64,000 nt of DNA from Stenogyne calaminthoides (GCA_037126765.1 JBBCBC010000027.1:4736406-4800405), one strand, 5' to 3'; counted from the stretch's first letter, positions 24,801 to 37,590 are shown. The notes: generated by a model from the letters alone, not told the origin. Made by a program: numbers and translations.

Positions 24801-26267
24801 ATATTAGAGACTGAATCTACAAAGTAAGAAAAACTTAATAACATAGTCAATTGCATCAACCTATAATATACCAACAGCATTCAGATTTTCGATGATAGTC
24901 TGCATTTGACTTTCTATGCAAATGGAATGCATGTCCACATATTTATTTATAATTAAATGAATAGATAATGGACTTAAATATGAACTAGAAATGACATGTG
25001 CAAACTATCCAAGAAAATGCTTTATCTGCCTTCTTCAATCTTATGACTTACAAAGGTCAAAACTAAGAAAAGAAACTGAGAGGAGTGCGGGATATTTTCT
25101 AATCTACTGGAACTGCTCATAAAGATTTATTTTTTTACTTAATTTCAAGGATATTAAGCTTTATTTGATCATATTCCTTTAAATTAATAAACCAGTTGCA
25201 TCAAGACAAGTTAATTAAGTAATTTTGTTCCTAAACAGAACCCTACTGTTGGAACTACTAACTTGTCCAATATTACATCATTCACATGTCCTAATTAAAC
25301 ATATTATTAGATAGGCAGTTGAGATACAGTTCAGGATGATCGTTATTCTATATGGATTATTTTATTTCTTTTGCTTCAAATTATAAACTAGGCAACTTAT
25401 TTGATATGGAGTCCTAAAGCTCACTTGGCATGAATTTGAAGAGCCAGAAATCCTTTATTTGACCATATTCTAGAACAAAATGAAACCAATTTGAAAATCT
25501 ATATCACTTCCAATAGTTTCTTAGTTTTTACTTAATTTCAATACATAGTTATATTAGAAACAACAGCAGTAACAAAAAAATCAGCTTGAAAACAAGAATC
25601 ATAGCCATAAGAAAAAGTCTCAAAATTATAACCATAAGAAAAAGTCTCAAAATTTAGCAGTACCCCCTTTTCATCATCCCTATTCGTGAAGGAAAATTAT
25701 AATCCAAAAAAGACACAAAAAATCATGGAGCAACAGAGACAATGCCACAAGTGAAATTCAAACCTTCAAATCTCCAACTGATTCTATTGGTTGCAAAGAG
25801 TACTCCACTGGAACCTCTGCAAAATTCGACATTCTCTCAACATCAATTCACCATAAATACACATGCAAACAACACACATATACAGAAAACCGTAGCATAC
25901 GTGGAAATTAGATATTGATTTTGTTCATTTACACCTAAAAAGACAATTAAACACATAGAAAAGTAAAAACGGAGGGAATTGCAGAGCTACCAGAGAGATT
26001 ATGAGACGATTCATCAAAATCGGCCGCGAAATCACCACCGGATAGTTTCACGGAGGCCAGAGATTCGAAGTCAGAAGCTCTCGAATCTCCTCTCGCACTT
26101 TCCCCAACTGCACAATCACCATAACCGTCGCCACCACTCGCTCGCCTCCCTTCACAATTTCTCCCCACTTTTTCACCTCGATTTTCTCCTTCTCCCTCCT
26201 TCAACGCCTCCGAATTCTCGCACAACTCTTCCTCAAAAGCTCCAGAGCTCCGATTGCACTCTTCCAT
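21804..26267 (-). CDS. WRKY32: Group I WRKY transcription factor, WRKY32-like
   Basis: A nuclear factor expected to bind W-box DNA (TTGACC/T). Exons: 26267-25991, 25816-25764, 24711-24058, 23958-23800 and 22146-21804, about 494 aa, close to the Arabidopsis protein. The N-terminal WRKY domain (exon 3) has WRKYGQK, a CX4C pair (CTFSDC) and HTH. The C-terminal domain has WRKYGQK, CTSAGC and HDH, split after the Pro-Arg of NPHPR by the intron conserved in this domain. The block [20 protein letters not shown] and the ending [11 protein letters not shown] point to WRKY32. Two oddities: exon 3 changes frame near 24547, where one extra G in a GGG run (minus strand) would explain it, and intron 3 begins GC rather than GT. 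The start is the ATG at 26267. Whether the shift is real or an assembly error is not decidable here. Confidence 0.92.
24052..24057 (-). other. Non-canonical GC splice donor of WRKY32 intron 3
   Basis: Exon 3 ends ...AAAAG and the intron starts GCATGT. No GT nearby gives the phase 2 required by exon 4 (acceptor CAG after 23958). GC-AG introns make up roughly 1% of plant introns. Confidence 0.7.
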
Positions 26268-26659
26268 GGAGGATTCCCACACACAGTCAGTGTGCAAGTG
26301 CGTGCTTTTTCTGACTCACAGTTGATAAAGCACTTCATTTCCTTTTGAAGAACCGTTTTTTCTCCAGTAATTATAGCTTTTCTTTCCTCCTGCGAATCAT
26401 TATTGCTCTCAACGCTGAAATGACCAAAACGGCCACTGCTGAAAGTCCTTTTCTTTCATGTAGATGCGTATGCATGCATATGCGGGGTATATCGGTAAAC
26501 TTGCCGTCGAGGAAAGTGGTGAGTGGAGTGGCGATAGGTGTATTGGAGTGTGCGTAGGAAAAATAATTAATTGTATTGTATTTATACAATATAACCTCCG
26601 AATCAGAATTATTTAAGAACCGAACATTTATTCCGGTTTGGATTTTCTGTAGACTCCTG

Positions 26660-26675
26660 TTGACTTGTCTTGACC
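26660..26675 (+). promoter_or_regulatory. Pair of W-box cores upstream of WRKY32
   Basis: TTGACT at 26660 and TTGACC at 26670 lie 10 bp apart, about 395-405 bp upstream of the WRKY32 ATG. Paired W-boxes are known targets of WRKY factors and often mediate auto- or cross-regulation. Function here is inferred. Confidence 0.5.
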
Positions 26676-26699
26676 CCGGTCCGTAATGTACATTTCCAA

Positions 26700-28779
26700 A
26701 AATGCCCTTAGCTTTAGGAGCTGAGTGAGAGTAATTGACATGGAATTTATATTGATATACAATTTATAGAATGCTCTTGCTCTAAAATACAAGACATTTG
26801 AAGTCTTATTTTTAGGTATAAAAATTGAATCAAAATGTTTTAATTGGAATAATAATGTGCAAAAATAGTGGGCGTATGCATTTTTAAAATCTGACAGTTT
26901 TTTATTGTCCGATATTTGAATGTATTTTTTCTTTCATTTGTAATAAATTGTACATACATAGTAAATTTACACATACATTATAATTTTGCACATTTAAAAT
27001 TTAAAAGGTGCGTATTTTGAAATTTTATAAGATGTGATGATTTGATAGGAGGGATAAATTATTTGGGAGGAGAGATAGAGATTGGAGTTCTATGTAGTAA
27101 TGAATAAAAAACATTAAAAGTAATTTTAGTATAAATTATAGAGAGTAATAACAAAAAATATAAATACCTTAGAGAATAATTGTGGTCATATTGTATCATA
27201 TGACAGTTTTCCATATTTAATAGCTACACTCTTTGATTGTATTTGAGTAAATTTTTCTAAAATATGAATTTTAATTGTATAGAATGGCATACCAATAAGT
27301 CATTAGTTATTTTTTTGAAACAATAAATCATAGTATTAATTATAAATTTGAAAACATAAATCATGTTGATTAATTATTTCGTATATCGCCTTATAATTAG
27401 AGTGAGTAATTCATATTTTAGATATTTATCCAATAAAAAAAAACCCGTATAGCTCTACCATCCTGATGGGGGCATTTCTTTAATTATCATTATTACTATT
27501 TGAATTGATTATTAGTATTCCTTTAATCTTTTAAATAAATTTGATGAAAAATAATTTAATAGAATGGGTGAAAACTAAGGAGATTGGTGTTTTCATGTTT
27601 GTTTTGTTGCTACCCAAAAATCACTATTTTATTATTTTACACTACATTATAATAAAAATAAAAATACCTAAATGAGTTTGTTGTTGATTGATGTTTGAGT
27701 AGGTGAGTTTTGAATAGGTAAAACCAACATTTTTTTGATAGTAGGGTTGGTGAGAGAGATTAGGTGGAAGTTGTTTGGCTTCCATAAACTGAACCTTGTT
27801 ATTTTCCTACCTAAATTATCAAAATTAATATTCGATTTATTTATATAATTTTACATTGTATTTTTAAGTTAGGAAAGTCTCATGAGGCATTGTAAATACT
27901 AAGAATGGTATTTGCAATTTGTAATTCATAAACGAATATAAGCTATATATGGTATAAAGTCAAACCTGAATAATAAGGTTCTTTATGCTTGAATTTTGGA
28001 ATATAAGAATAAACATATGCTCCATTTGTTTTGTATGATTAGAGTAATGATGCATCTAAGTACTCCTATTTTTTTTTATAAAAAATGTTCTCGTGTGCTA
28101 TTTTTTGTGGATGTTCGTTGAGCACTCACCCTCGCAGTTTATTGTTAAAAACAGGCAATCTTGACATTTTATTTTTATATATGTAAACACAAATGTGTAA
28201 AAAGGCCCTATAATAATATAATACATTTTCAAGTAACCTGATAACTTTTTAATAAATAATCACGTTCAATATTTATCATACAATTCAACAATTATTGTTT
28301 CATTCAATATCTCAAAATATGCATCATTGTTTTATTCAAAATCTCAAAATAAGCAAAAGCTTGGCATGTCAAAACTCTTGTAAAGCTATCTCTCGAATAT
28401 GTTTGATGAAATATGTTAAAAACACTCTTATAACACTTTTTAGATTAGAAATAAAATACTTCACGTTGTAAGTATTACCATCTTGCCGTGAAACGGTCTC
28501 ACAAGGAACTTGTTATCTTAAAACACAAGATCATGAAAGTCATATCACTGTATTGCAATCTGAAACAACTTTGAGCATATTAAACATGTGCCCCCAAAAA
28601 ATCCAGCACAAATAAATAACAAAAAACAAATATGAAATACCGTAGCTCTCTATGTAAGCTTGAGATTCGGTATTGAATCCATCGGAAAGCCAGATAAAGT
28701 TCAACGAAACACACATTGTACCAATCGTACTAGGAATACTTGGGAGCGGTTACATAGATAGCAACGATAAGCAACATAT
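26700..28779. other. AT-rich intergenic DNA between WRKY32 and eIF5A
   Basis: No gene found. It includes the eIF5A 3' region at the right end and the distal WRKY32 promoter at the left. Confidence 0.5.
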
Positions 28780-31260
28780 TTAATTCTTGGGGCCGATGTC
28801 TTTCAGGCCACATATCTGCTCTTCTCCCATTGCAGACATAACAGACACCACGAGGTCCTTTCCTTCTTCGAATCCACCTTTAATCTGCATGATTTAAAAC
28901 AGAAGTTTGATGTTTAGCATATCTGATCAAGATTTCCACAGACGAACTTCTCGTGCGAATACGATGTATTTACCTGGCTAAGCAGACTGTCATCAGTTGG
29001 AAGCTTCAGATCATCTTTCGTGTTACCATTATCGGTCAGAAGGGAAACCTACAACTCAGAAATCAATGATTAAGGGAAACAGATTTCAGTTTCAGCATTC
29101 TAAAAATGCAGATCGGATAGGAGATTCAATGGTAAAAAGTTGTAAGAGACAACGTTGATGACAGAAATCGGGTATGAGTTGAGTACATCTGAAATAACAC
29201 GAAGCGATGTCTAATGCAAGACGTAGAAAGCATCCGATATAGACAACGAAAAACAAGACGCTTAACTATTAATTAGACTTAGAACAAGTTTTGTAAAAAA
29301 CAGGCAATTCGCAAGCCTCAAGTTATTGTGGTAAAGATAATGCAATATGATCAAAGTTATCTTAAGCATTATACAGAGAAAGTAACTTACAAACCCATCT
29401 TCAGAGATGTCAATTAGCTGATAATCAGTACGATTGACATGAGGCACCTGAGACAAAATTCAGAACATCAACAAAACTTTGTTGGAATTGACCAGAATTA
29501 AAATCTGCCACAAAACAAGTTTAGGATGAACAAAGAAATAATCAACAAATGCATTACATCACAATTGTGAGAGGATGGGACAATATCTTCAAGCTTTTTG
29601 CCATTGAATATGTCGATAGCCACAAAGTGACACTTGGCATGCCCGTGCTTCCCGGTTTTCGAGGTGGAAACTTCAACAACCTGTTGCAGCGTAAAACAAC
29701 AATATAATCACGTAATGTAGAGTTCTCACACAGAGAATGGACGGTCACAATAAAAGATTAGTTGTTTTGCTAAAAAAACAATTGCACACTAGAAAGAGAA
29801 TCCAAGAAAGTTACAACACTACATCCTTGGGAAAGACGTACCAATGCAACACAAACACATGCATTCGCATAAAAGAGAAGGGAGTTCAATATATGCTCAG
29901 TTCCGAAAAGATACATATCATTACATACTCATACTTGGTAAACACTTTCTGCAATAAGCATGGTTTAACTAAAAAAGACAAACGAGATGAGTTCATTTAA
30001 AATTCTATTCTTTAACCAACAGAACCAAAGAATTAAAAGTTGTACTAAATGTCTTGATTATTGAGGGAGTGATCGAGTATATATCTTTGAGATCTGAGGT
30101 TTCTCCTCCAAAAGCCTATGGTTTTGTGATTGCATTCAGCAGTAACTTGTTTATTGAAATCAAATCCCGAATCCTAATTATTGACTTAATGCAGAGTATC
30201 CAACCATGCAGATTCAACGTTGGACACTATCACAATGCAAGGAGAATAAAAATGGCTGAATTAGACATGCTATGTTCTTTGAATTATGGAAATAACAGAA
30301 GCAAAAGTTACAATTACACTCCCCACCATAGAATCCTTCAGAACCTCAAGAAAATAAATAACAAGAGACAAATAGGGTGATGTGATGTTCAAGTTAAAAT
30401 TCAAATCATTCTTTTGAAAATCAAAATCAAAACCCAAAGATATCACTATAAGCAAGAAAAGTCAATTAACTATTACTTCAATTAAACCGTGAAACACCAA
30501 GACTTTACAGCGATTCACACAAATAAATCTTTTAAAAAGTCAATACAAACAGAATCTACTACAGAATCAATCAATCAAGCAAACCAAAAAAAATAAACAC
30601 TACTTATACAACAAGGGAAAAACAAGAGAAGGCTAAAACCAATCAAGATCTGATGGAAAAACACAAACAAACATATTATCAGAGATCAAATTCATGCTTA
30701 TTAGAAAACATATACAACTAAATGCCCCACCATACCTTCAGAACTTCAAGAAAATAAATAACAAGAGACAAATAGGATGATGGCCAAGGTAAAACTCACA
30801 CATCCTTATTTGAAATATCAAAAAAAAAAAAAAATCGAAACCCCCTAGAAGCAAGAGAAGTCAATTAATTATTCCTTCAATCGTGAAACACCAATACTTT
30901 GATTCAAACAAATAAATATCTTAACAGAATTCAACACCAACAGAATCTACTACATGAGAGTCAATCAAGCAAACCAAATCAAAGCTACTGATAAATTAAA
31001 GCAAGAGAAGACTAAAACCAATCAAGATCTGATGAAAATAACAGAAACCCTGTTCGGATTAAGAACAAATTCTCACTATAAAACCAAAAACCCACAAAAT
31101 TAAAATTAGGGCAAGCAAAAAAAAGGGGAATTTTGACCTTGCAAGGCCTGCCTTTGATAACTAAGTAGCCATTCTTGCGGATTGTGCCAGCTTGTTGAGG
31201 GTAAGTCTTGGAGGCGCCTGCGTCGGCCTTAGATTCGAACTGATGCTCTTCGTCAGACAT
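28780..31260 (-). CDS. eIF5A: Translation factor eIF5A (hypusine-containing)
   Basis: eIF5A binds the ribosomal E site and promotes peptide bond formation at stalling sequences and termination. Five exons on the minus strand (31260-31138, 29680-29558, 29447-29391, 29048-28974 and 28884-28780) total 483 nt, giving 160 aa, the usual length. Every intron is GT-AG and falls between codons (phase 0). The hypusine loop [12 protein letters not shown] lies at the start of exon 2, and the modified Lys should be residue 52. The N-terminal [10 protein letters not shown] is typical of plant forms, and the OB-fold end ([10 protein letters not shown]) is intact. Intron 1 is 1.46 kb and holds a tandem duplication. 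All expected residues are present, so the gene looks functional. Confidence 0.98.
30321..31038. repeat. Tandem duplication inside eIF5A intron 1
   Basis: Copies at 30321-30662 and 30725-31038 (offset 404 bp) share long blocks, such as aagaaaataaataacaagag near the start and accaatcaagatctgatg at the end. The interior is moderately diverged with small indels. The second copy ends about 100 bp from the exon 1 donor, so a transcript would carry both. Confidence 0.85.
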
Positions 31261-31449
31261 CTCTCACTCTAGCTTCTTTAGGGGTTTCGACAAACACAGA
31301 AATAATTTCTGAGATAATATCTCTTCTTTTCTTAAATACTCCATATATGTAAATATATCTTCTTTATTTTTCTGAAATATTCTACTCCCAGATAATATTT
31401 CTTTCTTTCTCTTTTTATCTAATAATATTTTTTAAGCAAAAATGGGACA

Positions 31450-31590
31450 CAATGCATTTTAAAATCATATAATTTATTATATTGAAATATACAATTTATA
31501 TGCATTGAATCGTGTAATTTTTTTTATTAATAATTACATGATTTATTGATAAATTATATAATTTTAAAATATACTATGAATGCATGATGA
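31450..31590. mobile_element. Foldback MITE family, copy 1
   Basis: The outer parts (tgcattttaaaatcatataatt and a right part ending ...attttaaaatatactatgaatgca) are imperfect inverted repeats. The interior phrase attgaatcgtg with nearby tattgaaatata matches the reverse complement of the element at 60470-60665. Confidence 0.5.
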
Positions 31591-31940
31591 ATCTTATTAG
31601 ATATAACACTTAACCCAATCAAATAAGAAAATAAGAGCTGGCAAATTTTGCAATTAATAGTATAATCTTTAATAAACTCTTCAATGTGCCTATCTTTCTT
31701 ATTCACTAACTCGCATATTTTTTAGGTCAAATAATAGTTCGAAATTATGATATGATGGTATAGATAGTGGGTGTTCAATATTTTTAAAACAAAGGAAATT
31801 AAATTAATTAAAATTTAATTCAGTTATAAGGTTCAAGCAAATGATATTGTCATTTTAATATTTTTTTACACCAATGCAGCACAAGACTTCTGAGTTGTAA
31901 AGCATTATCATAGGACTATTTCTAAGTAAATATTCCCACC

Positions 31941-32766
31941 ATTTCAAATTAGTTTTTTTTTTTTAGGAAAAGTTTATTTCATTAAAAAATAAATGTCTGG
32001 TTACAAAAGTAATTCGGAACAAAGAATACAGTTATAAATTCTTAAAAAAGAATTAGGATCTACTAACCATTCTTGAAATGTAAATCTACATATATATCTA
32101 AAGAATATACAGACGCTTTTGGAAAAAAAAAAATATACAGCTAACTAACTGCATATTCTGCTCTTTATTTCATCTACAATCTTTACAGTGTCGAATATCT
32201 CCACCTCGAAAATCAATTTATCCCTTCTTTTCCAAATAATCCAATTCACACATTCCCATAAATATATTGCAAAATTCCACCCTTTCTTTCCTCGAAACAT
32301 ACTTATGAGTCCATGAAATTGTTTCTCTAATGTCGTCATGAATAACGGATGAGATATTGAGTCATTTGAAGCACTAGTACCACACCTTAAACGTTCCACT
32401 GCACACGAAAAAAAGATGCGAGATAGATTATGTTTCCTCCCCAACAAATTAAGCATTTAGACATTTTTTAATATAATTAAATTTTTGGGAATAAGTTTTT
32501 TTTTTTTTTTAAAAATTTTCTAAATGCAATGATATTAATTTTTATATAGAACTCTGCGTTTTTTGAGGTTGTCTTTTGTCGGTATCCTGTTCCATAAAAT
32601 TCCACACGTTATTTGCAAAATTAATTTACGACTTTGAAAGGAGTCTTCTTCCCTCTACCACACCCACTTGAAAGCTTCGACCAATTGATCTTTTGATCGG
32701 ATTATTGTAGCGGCGAAGTCGCCAATTTAGAATACGTCGTCTTTGTCCTATAGATCTCGTCCTCAA

Positions 32767-32812
<46 letters not shown>

Positions 32813-33333
32813 TATATATTTTTTATTCGAAGCTTTCCAACTCCATCGGTTTTTGGTGTCTTAAGATAGCGGAGTCCTGTTGACTAGATCAAAAAATTCA
32901 ATAGTGGTTTCAGTTTCTCTGTCGAATAAAACTCTCCTCCACTCAATTTTTCACTCCCATCTTCCTCCCTCCCACAACCCTCTCTCTCTCACACTACCCT
33001 CCCTCTTCACACCAAGATGATATAGCCTTGGGAATCTAATTTTGAGAGCTACATGATCAGCCCAAAAGTTTGTGTCCCCCTATCCATAATCTTTTTTTCT
33101 TCATCCTCCCAGAACCAGTTTCCCCTACCCCCCCCATTTCTCACTACATACTCAACCCCCACCCCCACCCCCACCCTCGTTTATAGATTTAACCACACTC
33201 ATCCACATATTTTTCGGATTTGCAAAAAATCTCCATATCCATTTTTCCAATAGGATCCTATTAAATAACCCCAAACCTCCTGTCAGATTTTGAATTGCAT
33301 AAATTTTTTCAATTTAACCAATTTCAAATTAGT
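31941..33333 (-). mobile_element. 5'-truncated L1-type LINE with 13-bp target duplication
   Basis: The 13-mer atttcaaattagt occurs at 31941-31953 and 33321-33333. The body between (31954-33320) is a minus-strand LINE end whose A tail is the poly-T at 31954-31964. Recognisable peptides include GGLGLFNRILLEKWIWRFF near 33270, an RFPRLYHLGVKREGSV block near 33020 and VNWIIWKRRDKLIFE near 32220, all typical of the region after the reverse transcriptase. Stops and frame changes are frequent. A TA microsatellite and a C-rich tract have expanded inside it. Confidence 0.85.
32771..32806. repeat. TA microsatellite
   Basis: About 18 uninterrupted TA units within the truncated LINE. Confidence 0.9.
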
Positions 33334-34667
33334 ATTTTTTTTTGTCCCACATTAATTTTTACACTCGTAAAAAAAAATTATTTATAATTCTCACCCTCAT
33401 GATATACACTTATTTACTTTTTATGCTTTTTTTTAACACAATTAAAGTTGATTTGACTCAAATATTCTTATTTTATCATATGAAAAAAGCAACAAGAAAA
33501 ATATTTTCTTGGTTTTTGTACACAGATCATTGTGAAAACTGATTTCGAATTGAGGAAGCATTTAGTAAGTCGAATATATGAATGAATAATAAGTTATCAA
33601 AATATTATTATATAAATATACAGAATAAATAAATTAAAGACTTCACTTGCTCCCCAACCTAAACACAAAACAATGTTAAAACTAAAAAAGAATTTGTAAA
33701 AAAAAAGAAAGGAGAAGAATATCCACATTAACTGATTAACAGATCCTCATCTTCTTGACGAGAATTGGGCTTTGCTTTAATATTCAAAAGTGGGTTCAAC
33801 ACGGTTCAAGCCCATCAGCTGAAGTTTAAACTTTAAGAAGCCCAATGTGCTTGAGGCAGACAGCGTGGGAATTCAATTTTCCACCTAATCATTAAAAAAA
33901 ATAAAAATCAGAAGTATTGAGTTTTTCCACTTTTACTTGGGAAAAATAAGTTTTTTTTTTTTTTATTACAAGAACATCATTGAAATTTCTGCTAAGTATT
34001 ATATGACATTAATTTTATAAATGCAATGATATTAATTTTATATTGTTTGAATAAGTTTCATCAAAAAATAATAATTAAATTATTATTATTTTGATCCTTC
34101 TTTACAAAGTTACATACTTTCTTAGGATATGAATCCTTTATAGCATTTTACGGTGCATATCTAATTTAACAGTTTACAGTAAAAAACGCAGCGTAAAGTA
34201 TTGCAGAGGATCCGGCCCCTCTCGTTAAGCTAGTCTTCTACTTTTGTACCGCAACGACAGAGGGGCATTTACATCATGTTTAAATAAAATAAGAAACAAA
34301 ATTAATTTACGAATCATATTTTTATTAACAACATAATCCAGTGGACTTATGGTGTTGTGATCATCATTAATTATATCAACTGCCCTCTAATAATTAACCA
34401 AATATTCCACATAAAGTAGCTTAGCCTTTACGTTGTTTCAGTCATAATGATGGGTGTTGAAGTCGCATCTAAGAAATATTTTATTGAAACAAATACTAAT
34501 TTCTATGCTTAGTGAAGTAATGATGCAATTAGGGGATCTCAATGCATATTTATGACAAATCTTATATCTAATCTACACTGATTTTTTTATGAGACTGTTT
34601 TAGGAGTATTTTATAATGTATATGATGAGAAAAAGTTGTTACTAGTAGCGTTTGGTTAGTACTTGGA

Positions 34668-34670
<3 letters not shown>
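33334..34670. other. AT-rich intergenic DNA
   Basis: No supported gene or element. Confidence 0.5.

Positions 34671-34724
<54 letters not shown>
34671..34724. repeat. TA microsatellite
   Basis: About 27 TA units. Confidence 0.95.
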
Positions 34725-34727
<3 letters not shown>

Positions 34728-34781
34728 TAAGTTATAAAGGTTGTTACTAAGTTCAAGACCCGCATTGCCTCACTTTTTCCA

Positions 34782-35225
34782 GGCCCCTGCACCCAAATTT
34801 TAAGGCCCATTACTTGGGTTTAAAAAATTAAAATTATAAATCGATCTTAAGAATATACAACAACCCAAAAAAAAAATCTTCAATTCTTCTTATCATCCTT
34901 AATTTTCTCAACCTCCATTAATCTTCCATCAATTTCTCTATTTTCCAATAAAATTCATCCTTAATTTTCTCAACCTCTATTAATTTTCCATCAATTTCTA
35001 TTTTCCAATAAAATTACCGTTGATCTTCCGTCACCGGTTTGTTTTCAAATAAAATATGTATCCCAAATTAGAAAATAACTTCAATACCATGTTTAGGGTG
35101 TTTTTTTAATATTACTATATTCTTTCTATAAAAACTAAATTGTTTCATATTCATTTACTTGGCCTCACTTAAGGCCTCATTTGAGAGTTCGCACCAGGCC
35201 ACCAAATTCTCCCAAACGGCCCTGT
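34782..35225. mobile_element. Possible hAT-derived non-autonomous element
   Basis: The right end, reverse-complemented, begins cagggccgtttggga and the left begins caggcccctgcaccc. Both have further ggcct motifs inside, as in hAT MITEs. No 8-bp target duplication was found, and TA repeats flank both sides. Tentative. Confidence 0.35.
34894..35015. repeat. 62-bp tandem duplication
   Basis: Two adjacent copies starting catccttaattttctcaacc, at 34894 and 34956, nearly identical. Confidence 0.85.
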
Positions 35226-35247
35226 ATATATATATATATATATATTT

Positions 35248-35746
35248 GAGAAAAAAAGATTTTTGGTCCCATAACTTATGCACTGTTCATTTTTCGTCCC
35301 AAAAAAAATTTAATGTCCAATTTTAGTCCCACAACTAAATGGATTGTCCAAATTTGGTCTCATTTTCACCGAAAAATTGGAAAAAACGTCATTTTCGGTC
35401 TCATGCAAGTCACGTGCGGATAAAATTTAGTTGTTCTTACATTTACAGATTCTAAATTTTAGTTTTGATTAAATTTATTGAATTATTTACACATGTGTAG
35501 TTTAATTGATTGGAAAATATAAAGAAATAAATTGTCAGTCGTTCATGTAATCGAGGGTATAGCGAACCCCCAAATTTTACCGGCACGTGACTTACACGTC
35601 ATCAAAACGGCGTTATTCGCGATTTTTCGGCGAAAATGGGACCAAAATTGGACGTTCAATTTAGTTATGGGACCAAAATTGAACAATTAAATTTTTTGGG
35701 ACAAAAATGGACAGTAGATAAGTTATGGGACCAATTTTTTTTTCTC
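35248..35746. mobile_element. Foldback element with ~170-bp inverted arms
   Basis: The left arm 35248-35419 (gagaaaaaaagatttttggtc onward) and right arm 35580-35746 are imperfect inverted repeats down to a shared cacgtg core. They enclose a 160-bp loop. TA repeats flank both ends, consistent with insertion into a TA tract. It codes for nothing. Similar gtcccataactta ends occur in plant MITEs of the Mutator-like type, but the superfamily is not proven. Confidence 0.75.
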
Positions 35747-35842
35747 GTATATATATATATGTCTTTTTATTTTTATAGGCAAAGTATAGGGTGAATAAGT
35801 TTCACACAAATTTTTTTAAAATTGATTAAAATATATAATTTA

Positions 35843-35952
35843 TATCACACAAATTACATTAAGGTCCCAAATTTAAATGAAATGTACAAATGTTATTGTA
35901 TGAGCATATATATCTAATAACCTTCATTGTGACTTTTCATTGTTATGTCTCA
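35843..35952. repeat. 110-bp dispersed direct repeat, copy A
   Basis: Nearly identical to 37481-37590 (offset 1638 bp, only a few mismatches). No known family recognised. Confidence 0.85.
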
Positions 35953-37480
35953 TCATGAGACGGTCTCATGCAAGTGTGACACATAGAAAAATCGCGATTT
36001 AAAAAGCTTGCATGTCATCTGGTTAAAAAATAATATTATATGTTTGTTTCTTTAAAGATCTTTGTCGTTTATATATAGTTATTTACTTATTTTATTTGTG
36101 CAATAAATATTGACTTGAATAAATATGTGTGAACATAAATCTTAAAATAATTCTTAATTATTATATACTTTTAGAAAAATAAATTTAGACATCAACACAC
36201 TTTTTTCCAGAAGAGATGAATGTCATTAATCGGATACTAACTTTATAAGTTAGCGGGAGGCACATTATAAGTTGGCATTTGAAGCCTCAACTAATTAGTG
36301 CTGAAGCCCATTTTTCCTGCTTCCAAACACCTTTTCAAACTTGTACTTTTATTTTATTTAGATTAGATTTATATTCTTTTATTTAAATAATTGGATTTAG
36401 ATTATTGGAAGGTATGTTGAAATATAGTGTGCTTTATGCTCCATCATTTCATGCATTCAAAAGAATCCACATTAAAAAAGGGAATGGCTTAAATAATAAG
36501 ATTGAAAGCATGATCTTACAAGCAACCATATAATTAAATGTGTATTATCTATATGTCCACAAGGGTCACAAAATTTGAATATTCATGCAAGTATTATTCA
36601 ATGATGGTATTATTTTTAAATTGTGTGATCACATGCAGTGATCATATTTATAGATTTGGATCTAATTAAATACTAATGTACGTTGTACCTAAATAACTAT
36701 AATCAAGTTAGGCGCAGTGGTTTTATCATTATTTTCTTACTTGTCAAACAAAATTAATTATGTGTGTGAAACAATAATGAATGGTGAATAAAGATGTGGT
36801 AAATTCAGTAGTAAAAAATACTAATAGGTACAATTTTTTATAAAAATTATTAATAGAAATAAATGTGATTGTATATATAGCCAAAGTTGCACTCAAAAGT
36901 GGAAATATACCTACATATACAATCATTTTGTATCTATATTAAATTTTAATCGTGAAATAAAATGAAATGTACATATTAATAAGTCTTCCAATTCAGCATA
37001 TGTATGTGAAATTCAATGTAAAACATTCATATGAATTTCCAAGTCCCATAAAATCAATGTCATAAAGTTTTTAGCTTATTATATTTTGTTATAATTGATA
37101 TTCCCCATTTTGTGTAGTTATTGGTATGGGTTTCTTGTTCAATTTAGCAAGTCATATTTGTTAAAAAAAAGGGGAAAAAAGACTAAGGTTAGATATTTGA
37201 ATTATTCTTCATTCCCAACTTCCGATTAATTTAAGAATAAGTCTTTTGTATAAATATGTACCGTGCAACTTTTTATTGAATAAATATAAATTCACACAGC
37301 TAAGTGTTTCTATGAGGATATAAATAGGTTGAGGTGGGTTGGATGTGTATTTGTTTACACGGATTCATATTCATACAAATTTACACAAAAGGGTTCTGTA
37401 TTTGAGAAATTGCCTACTTTTTTTAAGCAAGGGAAACTTCTTAATTTGGCAAACAATTAAAGTATAGGTATGTGGTCTTG
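35953..37480. other. AT-rich intergenic DNA
   Basis: No supported gene. Bounded by the two 110-bp repeats. Confidence 0.5.
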
Positions 37481-37590
37481 TATCACACCAATTACATTAA
37501 GGTCCCAAATTTAAATGAAATGTATAAATGTTATTGTATGAGCATATATATCTAACAACCTTCATTGTGACTTTTCATTGTTATATCTCA
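37481..37590. repeat. 110-bp dispersed direct repeat, copy B
   Basis: Partner of 35843-35952. The sequence between the two copies is not itself repeated. Confidence 0.85.
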
